NCBI RefSeq assembly: GCF_001975825.1
Contig: NZ_MTKN01000001.1
Location: 281,573-345,572 of the forward strand
Direction of reading: 5' to 3'
DNA length: 64,000 nt
DNA from: [Flexibacter] sp. ATCC 35208
Lineage (GTDB): Bacteria; Bacteroidota; Bacteroidia; Chitinophagales; Chitinophagaceae
Numbering within the stretch: position 1 is the first letter of the stretch; every line of letters starts with the position of its first letter. Below, in pieces: positions 35,033-44,161 of the stretch. Under the pieces are notes generated by a model. The model saw nothing but the letters and a program-made list of their open reading frames with translations. It did not search any database and had not been told where the DNA came from. Position numbers and translations under genes: made by a program.

Positions 35033-35107
35033 TCCGATGTTAGCTTTGAGGGTGGTGATTTCTATGAGGTATAATTCACTGGCATCATTTTTTCAGATAA
35101 GTCCGTT

Positions 35108-35719
35108 ATGAAACGGAATGTAGGATATATTATCATCATCATTTTTCTCGGTATTTTTCTCGTAATGAGTTATTCCCGGCAGCAGCAACGGGTAAAGAAG
35201 ATATTGGCAGAGAATGAACGGTTAAATAATGAGAATCGTCATTTAAGACAGTCATTAGACATGAGCAGTAATACTGCGCAACAGATTGCGGACAGGGCTG
35301 AGGTGAGGGAGCGGCAGAATAGTCAGGGGCAGTTTGTAGATCCAAGGATTTATTATAGAAAGAACTGGAAGCAGTTTATTGCTGTAACGAATAGTGATTA
35401 CAGAACTGGTTTTCTGGGAGGGATAAAGGATCTGGATGTTATTGTGAAGAACCAGACGGAGTTTGTGGTTGATAATGTAGTGGTGTCAGTAGATTATCAG
35501 AGAGGAAATGGAGATGTATTTAAAACAGAACAGTATACTATCAGTGATATAGGTGCGAAGGGGACGAAGTCGGTGAGAGCGGCGGATAGCAGGAAGGGGC
35601 AGAAGGTAGTCATTAAGTTAGTGAGTATTACGAGTCAGTCTATGAATTTTTGCTGGGCTGTGAATAAAGTAGTAGATCCTGTTAACCCGGATCCTTTTAA
35701 ATGCACGCAGGATAAGTGA
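35108..35719 (+). CDS. Hypothetical membrane-anchored protein with coiled coil
   Basis: 203 residues. N-terminal membrane helix (VGYIIIIIFLGIFLVMSY, about 5-22), then a helical QQQRVKKILAENERLNNENRHLRQ coiled coil (about 24-50), a Gln/Arg-rich linker, and an extracytoplasmic domain beginning FVDPRIYYRKNWKQFIAVT with alternating strands (DVIVKNQTEFVVDNVVVSVDYQ). I do not recognise the fold. The C-terminus NPDPFKCTQDK and stop form the first unit of a tandem repeat that continues past the gene toward the next one. Confidence 0.6.
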   Translation: MKRNVGYIIIIIFLGIFLVMSYSRQQQRVKKILAENERLNNENRHLRQSLDMSSNTAQQIADRAEVRERQNSQGQFVDPRIYYRKNWKQFIAVTNSDYRTGFLGGIKDLDVIVKNQTEFVVDNVVVSVDYQRGNGDVFKTEQYTISDIGAKGTKSVRAADSRKGQKVVIKLVSITSQSMNFCWAVNKVVDPVNPDPFKCTQDK

Positions 35720-35841
35720 TTATTTATTTAGGTAGATAATAGGTAAATATCCCTTTTAAAGGTAGCAGGATAAGTGATTATTTATTTAGATCATAAGCAA
35801 GCACCTTTTAAATGCACGCCTGATAAGTGATTATCTTTGGG
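35691..35841 (+). repeat. Three-unit tandem repeat echoing the 3' end of the preceding gene
   Basis: Units start near 35691, 35749 and 35803 (58 and 54 bp apart). Unit 1 contains PFKCTQDK-stop of the gene. Unit 3 still spells PFKCTPDK-stop. Unit 2 is frame-shifted by one base. Unit 3 ends 3 bp before the ATG of the next gene and holds its possible -7 box. Confidence 0.88.
35832..35839 (+). promoter_or_regulatory. Candidate -7 element in front of the GNAT gene
   Basis: TATCTTTG fits TAnnTTTG and ends 4 bp before ATG 35844. It lies in the last unit of the repeat at 35691-35841. A T-run lies about 22 bp upstream in place of a good TTTG. Confidence 0.45.
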
Positions 35842-35843
35842 AC

Positions 35844-36356
35844 ATGTTATCGTTCCAGTACACAAAAATTATTTCACCTGAAGTGATTGCATTGTATGAG
35901 GCAGCCTTTCCTGAGGAGGAGCGGCGGCCTTTGCCTGCGCAACAGCGGTTGCTGGTGGAGGGGGCTTTGCAGTTGCTGAAGGTGATGGAGGGGGGGAGGT
36001 TTGTAGGGTTTGTGTTTTGTTGGGGATTGACGGATTTCACGTTTATAGAGCATTTTGCGATCGATCCTGCTATGAGAGGGCAGGGGACAGGTACGAAGGT
36101 CATCACCTTATTATTTGAGCGATTTGGAAGGTTAGTATTAGAAACAGAGTTGCCACATACCCTTGATGCGCAACGGCGAATCCGGTTCTATGAAGCGCTG
36201 GGGTTTGGTGCATTTTCCACACCTTATTTACAGCCTCCTTACAGGGAAGGTTGGGAACCATTACAATTGATCTTAATGCAGAAAGGTATGTTCCTTGAGG
36301 AACATACCTTTTCAAAAGTCAGCAATGAAATATATCGGGAGGTTTATGGTCTCTGA
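35844..36356 (+). CDS. GNAT-family N-acetyltransferase, frame passing through a hairpin
   Basis: 170 residues; the first ~150 are a normal GNAT domain: VIALYEAAFPEEERRPLPA entry, GRFVGFVFCWGLTDFTFIEHFAIDPAMRGQGTGTKVITLLFE with the acetyl-CoA loop RGQGTG (about 75-80), and LDAQRRIRFYEALGFGAF. It transfers acetyl to a small molecule or protein. The frame then runs through a perfect terminator-like hairpin (36283-36312) and 44 more bases to a stop at 36356. The native end was probably near the hairpin. Confidence 0.85.
   Translation: MLSFQYTKIISPEVIALYEAAFPEEERRPLPAQQRLLVEGALQLLKVMEGGRFVGFVFCWGLTDFTFIEHFAIDPAMRGQGTGTKVITLLFERFGRLVLETELPHTLDAQRRIRFYEALGFGAFSTPYLQPPYREGWEPLQLILMQKGMFLEEHTFSKVSNEIYREVYGL
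36283..36312 (+). terminator. Terminator-like hairpin inside the GNAT reading frame
   Basis: AAAGGTATGTTCCT/AGGAACATACCTTT with a 2-nt loop and a following T-run. Placed before the stop codon of the overlapping frame. Confidence 0.6.
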
Positions 36357-36375
36357 TAATTAAAGGCTGGCAATA

Positions 36376-37854
36376 TTACCTTTCAGTTCTGCGTGGTGCA
36401 GTACGGGAAGGTTGGGATTGCGGCTGTTGCTGTTGTTGCTGTTGTTGTACCCGTTGCTGCTGCTGTGGCTGTACTCTTTGCTGCTGTTGCTGCTGCTGGG
36501 TACGTTGTTGCTGTTGCTGTTGCTGTTGTTGAACTCTCTGCTGTTGTTCCTGTTGCGCTCTTTGTTGCTGTTGTTGTTGCTGGATACGCTGTTGTTGGTC
36601 CTGTTGAGTCCTTTGCTGTTGCTGATTTTGCTGTACCCTTTGCTGATTTTGCTGCTGCTGAACACGTTGTTGCTGCTGTTGTTGACGAACACGTTCCTGT
36701 TGCTGTTGTTGCGCCTGTTGCTGTTGCTGATTACGTTGCTGGTCATTTACCTGCGTGCGCGTACCGGTATTGGGCGTAGACGTTGAAGGCGTGGTACGAT
36801 CAGGCCTGTTAGAATTGTTATTCCTGTCAAGGCCCCTGTCAGAATTGCGATTGTCGTTCCGGTCATTGTTAATGTTGTTTGTGTTATTATTATTGTTTCT
36901 ATTATCGACCCTGTTAGGGACGTTGTTATTGTTATTATCATTCCTGTTAGGGAGGTTATTATTATTGTTATTATTTCCCCTGTTAGGAACGGTATTATTC
37001 CTGTTATCGACCCTGTTAGGGACGTTATTATTATTCGGACTGTTAGGTCTATCGAAGTTATTCCTGTTATTACCATTCCCGCCGGAGAAGTTCCGGTTCT
37101 GCTGACCCTGACGTAAGTCATTTGGGTTAGGGCGATACACACGTACCTGGTCATTGCCTATTGAACCACGACCTGGACGATCACTGTTTTCCACACGCAT
37201 TGGACGAATGTTTGTCCTGGTGTAGCGTTCCACATCTCTGGTGGCAGGGCCACGGTAGTAGGTGCGGTTATTAATAATAGTGGTATTATTAATTATGGTA
37301 GTACGGTTAAAAATTTCTACTCTATTATTATGAGGTACATAATACCGGCTTACATAAGCATTGGTAATGTACTGGCAGGGTACGAATGACCAGTAAGAAA
37401 CGGGAATATTCACACTCACGCCGATGCTCATACCAGGACCTAAAGGTGCCCAGCCATAATAATCGGTACTGTTTCTCCAACTCACCCATGCTGGTCCCCA
37501 TTCGTAGCCTGGGATCCAGAGCCAACCATAATAGTCGTCATATGTCCAGCGACCGTAGTGGAAAGGTGCCCATCCCCAATCGTAATCAGACATCCAGGTC
37601 CAACCATAGTCAGTGTATACCCAGTGACCATTGGTAGAGTAGGGTTGGAAATCAGGTCCGGCATTTGGAATCCAGCAGTCTCCGTAACCTCCATAGTTGA
37701 CCCAGCGGCCATAAGGGCTAAGGGCATCGTAGAAGCCGCCATCGGAAACCTGAAAGTCTTGTGGAGGGCGGGCAGCTACACAGGACATACCGGGGAGTGC
37801 AGCAAAGGAGGCTGCTATAGCTATTGTGAAAATATATCGTTTAATGTTTTTCAT
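36376..37854 (-). CDS. Secreted DUF6600-like protein with a long Asn- and Gln-rich tail
   Basis: 492 residues. The signal peptide (residues 1 to about 28) is followed by a Trp/Tyr-rich domain (40-170) with repeated YGRWV, GHWVYTDYGWTWMSD, WGWAPFHYGRW and YGWLWIPGYEWGPAWVSW motifs, the pattern of DUF6600-type proteins of unknown function. Residues 180-250 are Arg-rich. Residues 252-350 are mostly Asn/Arg/Asp and residues 370-480 mostly Gln with RVQ/RTQ spacers, ending in RRTER. The tail is disordered and prion-like. Secretion to the periplasm or surface is likely from the signal. It is a single gene. Confidence 0.8.
   Translation of the reverse strand: MKNIKRYIFTIAIAASFAALPGMSCVAARPPQDFQVSDGGFYDALSPYGRWVNYGGYGDCWIPNAGPDFQPYSTNGHWVYTDYGWTWMSDYDWGWAPFHYGRWTYDDYYGWLWIPGYEWGPAWVSWRNSTDYYGWAPLGPGMSIGVSVNIPVSYWSFVPCQYITNAYVSRYYVPHNNRVEIFNRTTIINNTTIINNRTYYRGPATRDVERYTRTNIRPMRVENSDRPGRGSIGNDQVRVYRPNPNDLRQGQQNRNFSGGNGNNRNNFDRPNSPNNNNVPNRVDNRNNTVPNRGNNNNNNNLPNRNDNNNNNVPNRVDNRNNNNNTNNINNDRNDNRNSDRGLDRNNNSNRPDRTTPSTSTPNTGTRTQVNDQQRNQQQQQAQQQQQERVRQQQQQQRVQQQQNQQRVQQNQQQQRTQQDQQQRIQQQQQQQRAQQEQQQRVQQQQQQQQQRTQQQQQQQRVQPQQQQRVQQQQQQQQPQSQPSRTAPRRTER
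36400..37110 (-). repeat. Low-complexity Asn- and Gln-codon runs in the DUF6600-like gene
   Basis: Minus-strand AAC/AAT-rich and CAA/CAG-rich tracts encode the residues 252-480 tail. The codons alternate, so the DNA is not a pure trinucleotide array. Plus-strand frames here are Leu/Val-rich shadows. Confidence 0.8.
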
Positions 37855-39882
<2,028 letters not shown>

Positions 39883-39908
39883 TTCATTTATCACCCTTAA
39901 CTTTTAAT

Positions 39909-40160
39909 ATGTTATTAGAAGTATTAACACCTGAAAAAAAACTGTACTCTGGCGAAGTGTATGGCGTACAGTTGCCAGGGATAGACGGCTCTTTTGAAGT
40001 GCTGAATAATCACGCGCCGTTGATTGCCGCATTGGGCAAGGGCAGAATGAAAGTGCTGAAAGATAAGTCACAGAATGAATTCTATAACATAGAAGGTGGT
40101 TTTGTGGAAGTACTAAGGAATAAAGCGACTGTGCTTGTAGAAGGTGCAGCAGCAATATAA
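39909..40160 (+). CDS. atpC: ATP synthase F1 subunit epsilon, short form
   Basis: 83 residues. MLLEVLTPEKKLYSGEVYGVQLPGIDGSFEVLNNHAPLIAALGKG is the N-terminal beta-sandwich of epsilon. The C-terminal two-helix domain, which blocks ATPase activity in E. coli, is absent, as in other Bacteroidota that I know. It couples F1 to the c-ring. Directly downstream of atpD, with a terminator after it. Confidence 0.93.
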   Translation: MLLEVLTPEKKLYSGEVYGVQLPGIDGSFEVLNNHAPLIAALGKGRMKVLKDKSQNEFYNIEGGFVEVLRNKATVLVEGAAAI

Positions 40161-40186
40161 CTGAAATAGCGAATAGCTATAAATGA

Positions 40187-40220
40187 AATAGGCCGGGTAG
40201 GATTACCCGGCCTTCGTTTT
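40187..40220 (+). terminator. Terminator of atpD-atpC
   Basis: GGCCGGGTA-GGAT-TACCCGGCC followed by TTCGTTTTG. Confidence 0.85.
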
Positions 40221-40803
40221 GTCCTAACTATTCCAATCTAATTAATAATTACCCTGTTTAAGGAGCGCAGTAGGATTACTGGCCAGGGCGTCTTACAATC
40301 AGGACCCACGCCGCGCAGGATACAAGTATCCTACAGCCGCAATTGGGCCTGTTCCTATGAAAATGAATATCTTATATTATGTAATGATTTTTTTAATTGT
40401 ATAACTGTCACATTTATCACAAACCCCTGACCGGAAGTAGAGGGTAAGTGATTATATTTTAGTTGTTTCAATTATAGTCCAGGAAGGCATACGTAACATG
40501 TGTATCGGTTTGTCCTTCATAGGTGTTTATACTTCGGTTTAGTTCACATTTTTCCAATCATAATACTGATAAACAGGGTCACCAACAATAGATTGCTCTG
40601 ACTATATTACTATTTTGCTCAAGCAAGATATTTGATTTTTTTTAAATATCCTCGTGCTGAGTGGTCGCTGGGGGATACTAAAATCCAGCCAACAACGTTA
40701 GTCGTTGGAACTGAGTCTTTAGGCTTGTAAATATTTTTTTCTTTTTTTTCCACAATAAGCTATTTACAGCTCATCAGTGGCATACGGTGCAGTATACACG
40801 TTA
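40221..40803. other. Gene-free stretch
   Basis: No gene found. A 58-codon open frame on the plus strand (about 40256-40429) has no ATG and no recognisable pattern, and I reject it. AGGATACAAGTATCCT at 40317-40332 is nearly palindromic, and a TCCAACGACTAACGTTGTTGG-like inverted repeat (one base overlapping around 40693-40712) might be a small hairpin. Confidence 0.45.
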
Positions 40804-41364
40804 CTAATTTAATAATGGATCTATGGGGAAGTTGGCCATGATGGCAAAGTTACTGCCCAGGTTCTTTAAAGCCTGTTTCCAAATGTTTTCATCTTTTTCA
40901 TCGAAGATGAGGGCTTTACTGCTGGCTGAAAGTATCCAGCTTTTTTCATTTAATTCATTGTCAAGCTGTCCACTACTCCAACCGGAATAGCCGATGAAGA
41001 AACGGATCTTATTGATATCGAGTTTGCCTGCATTGATCATGTTCACTACCTTATCAAATTCGCCACCCCAGTATACACCGTTGATGATTTCGAAACCTCC
41101 TTTGATGAGTTCTGGTTGTTGGTGAACGAAGTGAATGGTGTCTATCTGCACCGGGCCTCCGTAATAGACAGGGATGTTGGGAATCAATATGTCCGGAACG
41201 AGGTCGTGCAGATTTTGATCGAAACGTTTGTTGAGTACAAAGCCAAAACTTCCTTTATTGGATTGGTGCTCGCAGAGTAGTACTACGGTGCGGGCAAAGT
41301 TTGGATCTTTAAGGAACGGGTCAGAAATAAGCAATATTCCAGGCGACAAGGTTACCATACACAT
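40804..41364 (-). CDS. YqgE/AlgH family protein
   Basis: 186 residues, normal. SPGILLISDPFLKDPNFARTVVLLCEH is the family N-terminus, followed by GSFGFVLNKRF, YYGGPVQIDTIHFVH and RFFIGYSGWSSGQLDNELNEKSWI. Members are cytosolic and of unclear function; AlgH affects alginate synthesis in Pseudomonas. Start at 41364 (MCMVTLSP); ATG 41358 is also possible. A -7-like TAAATTTG lies at 41383-41390 on this strand. Upstream on the same strand is a candidate leader RNA. Confidence 0.9.
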   Translation of the reverse strand: MCMVTLSPGILLISDPFLKDPNFARTVVLLCEHQSNKGSFGFVLNKRFDQNLHDLVPDILIPNIPVYYGGPVQIDTIHFVHQQPELIKGGFEIINGVYWGGEFDKVVNMINAGKLDINKIRFFIGYSGWSSGQLDNELNEKSWILSASSKALIFDEKDENIWKQALKNLGSNFAIMANFPIDPLLN

Positions 41365-41382
41365 TCAGTTTTATCACTTACT

Positions 41383-41390
41383 CAAATTTA
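41383..41390 (-). promoter_or_regulatory. Candidate -7 element of yqgE
   Basis: TAAATTTG (minus strand) fits TAnnTTTG, 18 bp before ATG 41364. No clear -33 box. Confidence 0.45.
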
Positions 41391-41592
41391 ACTAATTGAA
41401 TGCAAGTAGAATAGAATTTATTAGAGATTTCGTTAGAGATTGGAGAAAGTTTAACAAACTTAGGAGGGTTTGAATTGGCCAGCGGCGGCAGGAAAGAGGG
41501 CTTATTGTGGGGCTGTGGCCCTGTTGGAAAATTGACTGTGGCAGTGAGGAATGCGTGTTTTTTGAGGCGAATGCAGGCTGCAAAATTTCTAA

Positions 41593-41714
41593 AAAAATAA
41601 AGGAGGCTAGAAAGCCTCCTTACCATTTTATCAACCAAAATCTAAATCGCTTGATGGAACGAATCCATGTCGATGTATGTAGAATAATTAAAATTGCTTG
41701 TTTGTTAAACTGTT
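41593..41714 (-). ncRNA. Candidate ~120-nt small RNA or attenuated yqgE leader
   Basis: On the minus strand a promoter (TTTG, 17-bp spacer, TAAATTTG; 41719-41747) points at a hairpin terminator (41600-41621, 9-bp stem AAGGAGGCT/AGCCTCCTT, T-run after). Nothing longer than an 8-codon frame (MDSFHQAI) lies between. It may be a free RNA. Alternatively it is a leader that stops early before yqgE, whose own start is 236 bp further on. The evidence is position only. Confidence 0.45.
41600..41621 (-). terminator. Terminator of the candidate small RNA
   Basis: AAGGAGGCT-AGAA-AGCCTCCTT with a TTTATTTTTTT tail on the minus strand. Confidence 0.7.
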
Positions 41715-41718
41715 ACAT

Positions 41719-41747
41719 CAAATTTAGTACCAGTTTGATATAGCAAA
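41719..41747 (-). promoter_or_regulatory. Promoter of the candidate small RNA
   Basis: TTTG (plus coordinates 41744-41747), 17 bp, TAAATTTG (41719-41726), reading on the minus strand. A second TACATTTG box is at 41744-41751. Confidence 0.55.
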
Positions 41748-41954
41748 TGTACGTAAAGAAAGAGAATTATAAACGCCTTTTGCCAGTTAAAATTACGTTA
41801 AAGTGGTGTTTATTTGCTTGATCCAAGCTGGTAAAAGGTTTTAGCGTATTAATTTTATATTAACGTTGCTATAGCAAATATCCAGTTTTAACAAAATAAG
41901 CGCTGGAACGCTCACTGAATGTGAGTATATTGTGCGCTTTACGAGCATCCTGAA

Positions 41955-43310
41955 ATGGTACCACTGAAGAAAGTCTTTCCCATCATTGTGGTGTTAATTA
42001 CACTATCCTTGCTGGGCCTCATTTACATCCAGTTTAGCTGGATCCATAACGCCTCTATCGTACGCAGAGAGCAAATTGAAGAACGCGCTATCAATGTACT
42101 TGATAGGGTGCGTGAAGAAATGCTTGCACGGTCCGGTCCCGCTATTCGCCTGAAAATGAATGGTACCGGGGTCAGGCCTACCGAAAGAGGTTTAACGATC
42201 GATAAGTTCAATACCCTTGACCTGAATATAGCGGTCAGTGACCGCTTCACAACCGCAGAGGTGAGAAACCTGCTCATCAGCGGACTGAAACGTGAAGGGC
42301 TTGATACAACCTTCGAATTCGCGATCGTAGGCAAAGGTAACTTTGGGGAAAGCAGTATTAAAATGCAGTCTGCCGGCTTCCCTAATATGGCCACCGCTGT
42401 TGCCCGGGATAGTGTAAACTACCTCGTGAAATACATGCCTCTGTTAGGTAGCTATGAATACATGACGGATAATACGGAAACAATGGTGGTACTGCAACCT
42501 CGTAACAACATGTCTTTCCTGCTGTCTCTCGGAAAAATGGTCGCCGGTGGTATTCTCTTTACCGGTGTGATCATCACTGCATTCGCACTCACCATCCGCA
42601 CCATGCTGAACCAGAAGAAGATCTCCGAGATCAAATCTGACTTCATCAACAACATGACGCATGAGCTGAAAACCCCGCTGGCCACCATCTCGCTGGCCAT
42701 TGATGCGATCGGCAATGAGAAGGTCATGGACAATAAAGAAAAGATCCGCTACTTCTCCGGTATCATCAAAGAAGAGAATAAACGTATGAACAAACAGGTG
42801 GAAAGCATTCTGCAATCTGCCTTGTTGGAGAAGAACGAAATTGGATTGAAATTGCAACCCACCGATGTGCATGAAGTAATCACGCATACGGTCGAAAATA
42901 TACAGCTGCAGCTGGCTTCCAAGAATGGTCACGTTGAACTGAGACTGGATGCAATCAACCCCATCATTCAGGCTGATGACGTACATTTCTCCAACGTTAT
43001 TTTCAATCTGCTGGACAATGCGATCAAGTATTCCAAAGAGAACCTGGAAGTGATCATCTCTACCTACAGCACCCGCAAGAGCCTTGTCATCACCGTATCA
43101 GATAATGGTATCGGGATGAGTCGTGATACGATTTCACGTATCTTTGAAAAATTCTATCGTGCACATACAGGTAACGTACACAATGTAAAAGGCTTCGGCC
43201 TGGGTCTCAGCTATGTAAAAGCTATCATGGATGCACACAAAGGAAAAATCAAGGTGGAAAGCGCTGTGGGTAAGGGTAGTAAGTTTACACTTGAATTCCC
43301 GCAGGACTAA
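41955..43310 (+). CDS. Membrane sensor histidine kinase
   Basis: 451 residues. Two membrane helices (about 9-28 and 195-214) flank a ~165-residue periplasmic domain, then the HisKA H box with acceptor His236 in NNMTHELKTPLAT, and the ATPase domain with N box NAIKYS, DNGIGM and GFGLGLSYV. It should phosphorylate a response regulator, but none is adjacent; the next genes are an E1-like protein and a hydrolase. The OmpR-type regulator at 59611 is an unpaired candidate partner, as in the split RprX/RprY pair of Bacteroides. The gene starts an operon of three (27-bp and 11-bp gaps). Confidence 0.92.
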   Translation: MVPLKKVFPIIVVLITLSLLGLIYIQFSWIHNASIVRREQIEERAINVLDRVREEMLARSGPAIRLKMNGTGVRPTERGLTIDKFNTLDLNIAVSDRFTTAEVRNLLISGLKREGLDTTFEFAIVGKGNFGESSIKMQSAGFPNMATAVARDSVNYLVKYMPLLGSYEYMTDNTETMVVLQPRNNMSFLLSLGKMVAGGILFTGVIITAFALTIRTMLNQKKISEIKSDFINNMTHELKTPLATISLAIDAIGNEKVMDNKEKIRYFSGIIKEENKRMNKQVESILQSALLEKNEIGLKLQPTDVHEVITHTVENIQLQLASKNGHVELRLDAINPIIQADDVHFSNVIFNLLDNAIKYSKENLEVIISTYSTRKSLVITVSDNGIGMSRDTISRIFEKFYRAHTGNVHNVKGFGLGLSYVKAIMDAHKGKIKVESAVGKGSKFTLEFPQD

Positions 43311-43337
43311 TTTATTATTTTTAAAAGGGGTTGTTCA

Positions 43338-44150
43338 ATGGCATTAATCGAAAAAGAATTAGCACATTTTAGATATCCTATAGCCGTTCCCGGTATGGGT
43401 ACTGCTATGCAGGAAAAACTGAAGGAAAGCCGTATCCTGGTTGTAGGTGCGGGAGGTTTAGGTAGTCCGGTTATTCAATACCTGAGTGCAAGTGGTATCG
43501 GTGTAATCGGCATTGCTGATTATGGTGTAATTACTGACGAAGATATGCATCGTCAGCCTATTTACCATATGCAGGATCTGCGTAAGCACAAGGCGAAGAT
43601 GGCTGCCAGCCGTCTGTGGTCCAGCAATCCTTTTACAAAACATTATCCCCTGTTGTTGCAGGTGAAACCTGAAAATATCAATCAGTTACTGGAAGGTATG
43701 GACCTCGTCATTGATTGTTCTCAACATATGCCGACTCACCTGGTGGTGAATGATGCCTGTATCGCAAAAGGTAAACCTTTTGTAATTGGCGAGGTGCATA
43801 ACTGGATCTCCTGGTGGGCGGGGTTTAACATCGCGCCATCCAGTGGTGATGCGGCAGCGTCTTATCGTTGCAATATTAACCTGATAGATGAATATACCAA
43901 TTTCGATGCAGGTGCTATCGGTGTAACGCATGGCGCTACCGGTATGCTGATCGTGAATGAGGTATTGAAATACCTGGCCGGTGTACCCGATGGCCTGGCG
44001 AATAAACTATATAGTATGGATTACCTCCATAACGTATACCAAACCCATACACTCAACCCCGATGCCGGGATCCTGGCTACTACCAAAGCCAATGGCCTGC
44101 TCACCGCAGAAGCTTATGGACTGGAATTAGTACCGGATATTGAAGACTAA
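43338..44150 (+). CDS. ThiF/MoeB-like E1 protein with changes in the active site
   Basis: 270 residues. The ATP-binding loop GAGGLGSP (37-44) and R72 of the HRQP motif are present. However, the canonical DNFxTR is SQHMPTH (128-134), with Gln129 in place of the Mg-binding Asp, and the two CxxC zinc pairs are absent, leaving SYRCNI only. The C-terminal FDAGAIGVTHGATGMLIVNEVLKYLAG segment is of the family type. Catalytic E1 enzymes adenylate ThiS/MoaD-type sulfur carriers; whether this one does so is doubtful. It could be a regulator or have another partner. Second gene of the operon started by the histidine kinase. Confidence 0.75.
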   Translation: MALIEKELAHFRYPIAVPGMGTAMQEKLKESRILVVGAGGLGSPVIQYLSASGIGVIGIADYGVITDEDMHRQPIYHMQDLRKHKAKMAASRLWSSNPFTKHYPLLLQVKPENINQLLEGMDLVIDCSQHMPTHLVVNDACIAKGKPFVIGEVHNWISWWAGFNIAPSSGDAAASYRCNINLIDEYTNFDAGAIGVTHGATGMLIVNEVLKYLAGVPDGLANKLYSMDYLHNVYQTHTLNPDAGILATTKANGLLTAEAYGLELVPDIED

Positions 44151-44161
44151 ATAAAACTTAC

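Larger units (their letters stand above)
41391..41954. other. Gene-free stretch holding a candidate small RNA
   Basis: No plausible protein gene is seen in these ~560 bp. It holds a promoter-terminator pair on the minus strand, described separately. The rest upstream of the histidine kinase is AT-rich. Confidence 0.6.

Noticed and set aside
36393..37110. Long plus-strand frames rich in Leu or Val
   Set aside because: They are the antisense of the Asn/Gln codon runs in the DUF6600-like gene and carry no recognisable domain.
40256..40429. Open plus-strand stretch of about 58 codons after atpC
   Set aside because: No ATG or other reasonable start, and no family pattern.
41378..41638. 86-codon minus-strand frame upstream of yqgE
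   Set aside because: It crosses the terminator hairpin and overlaps the yqgE promoter; composition is not coding-like.
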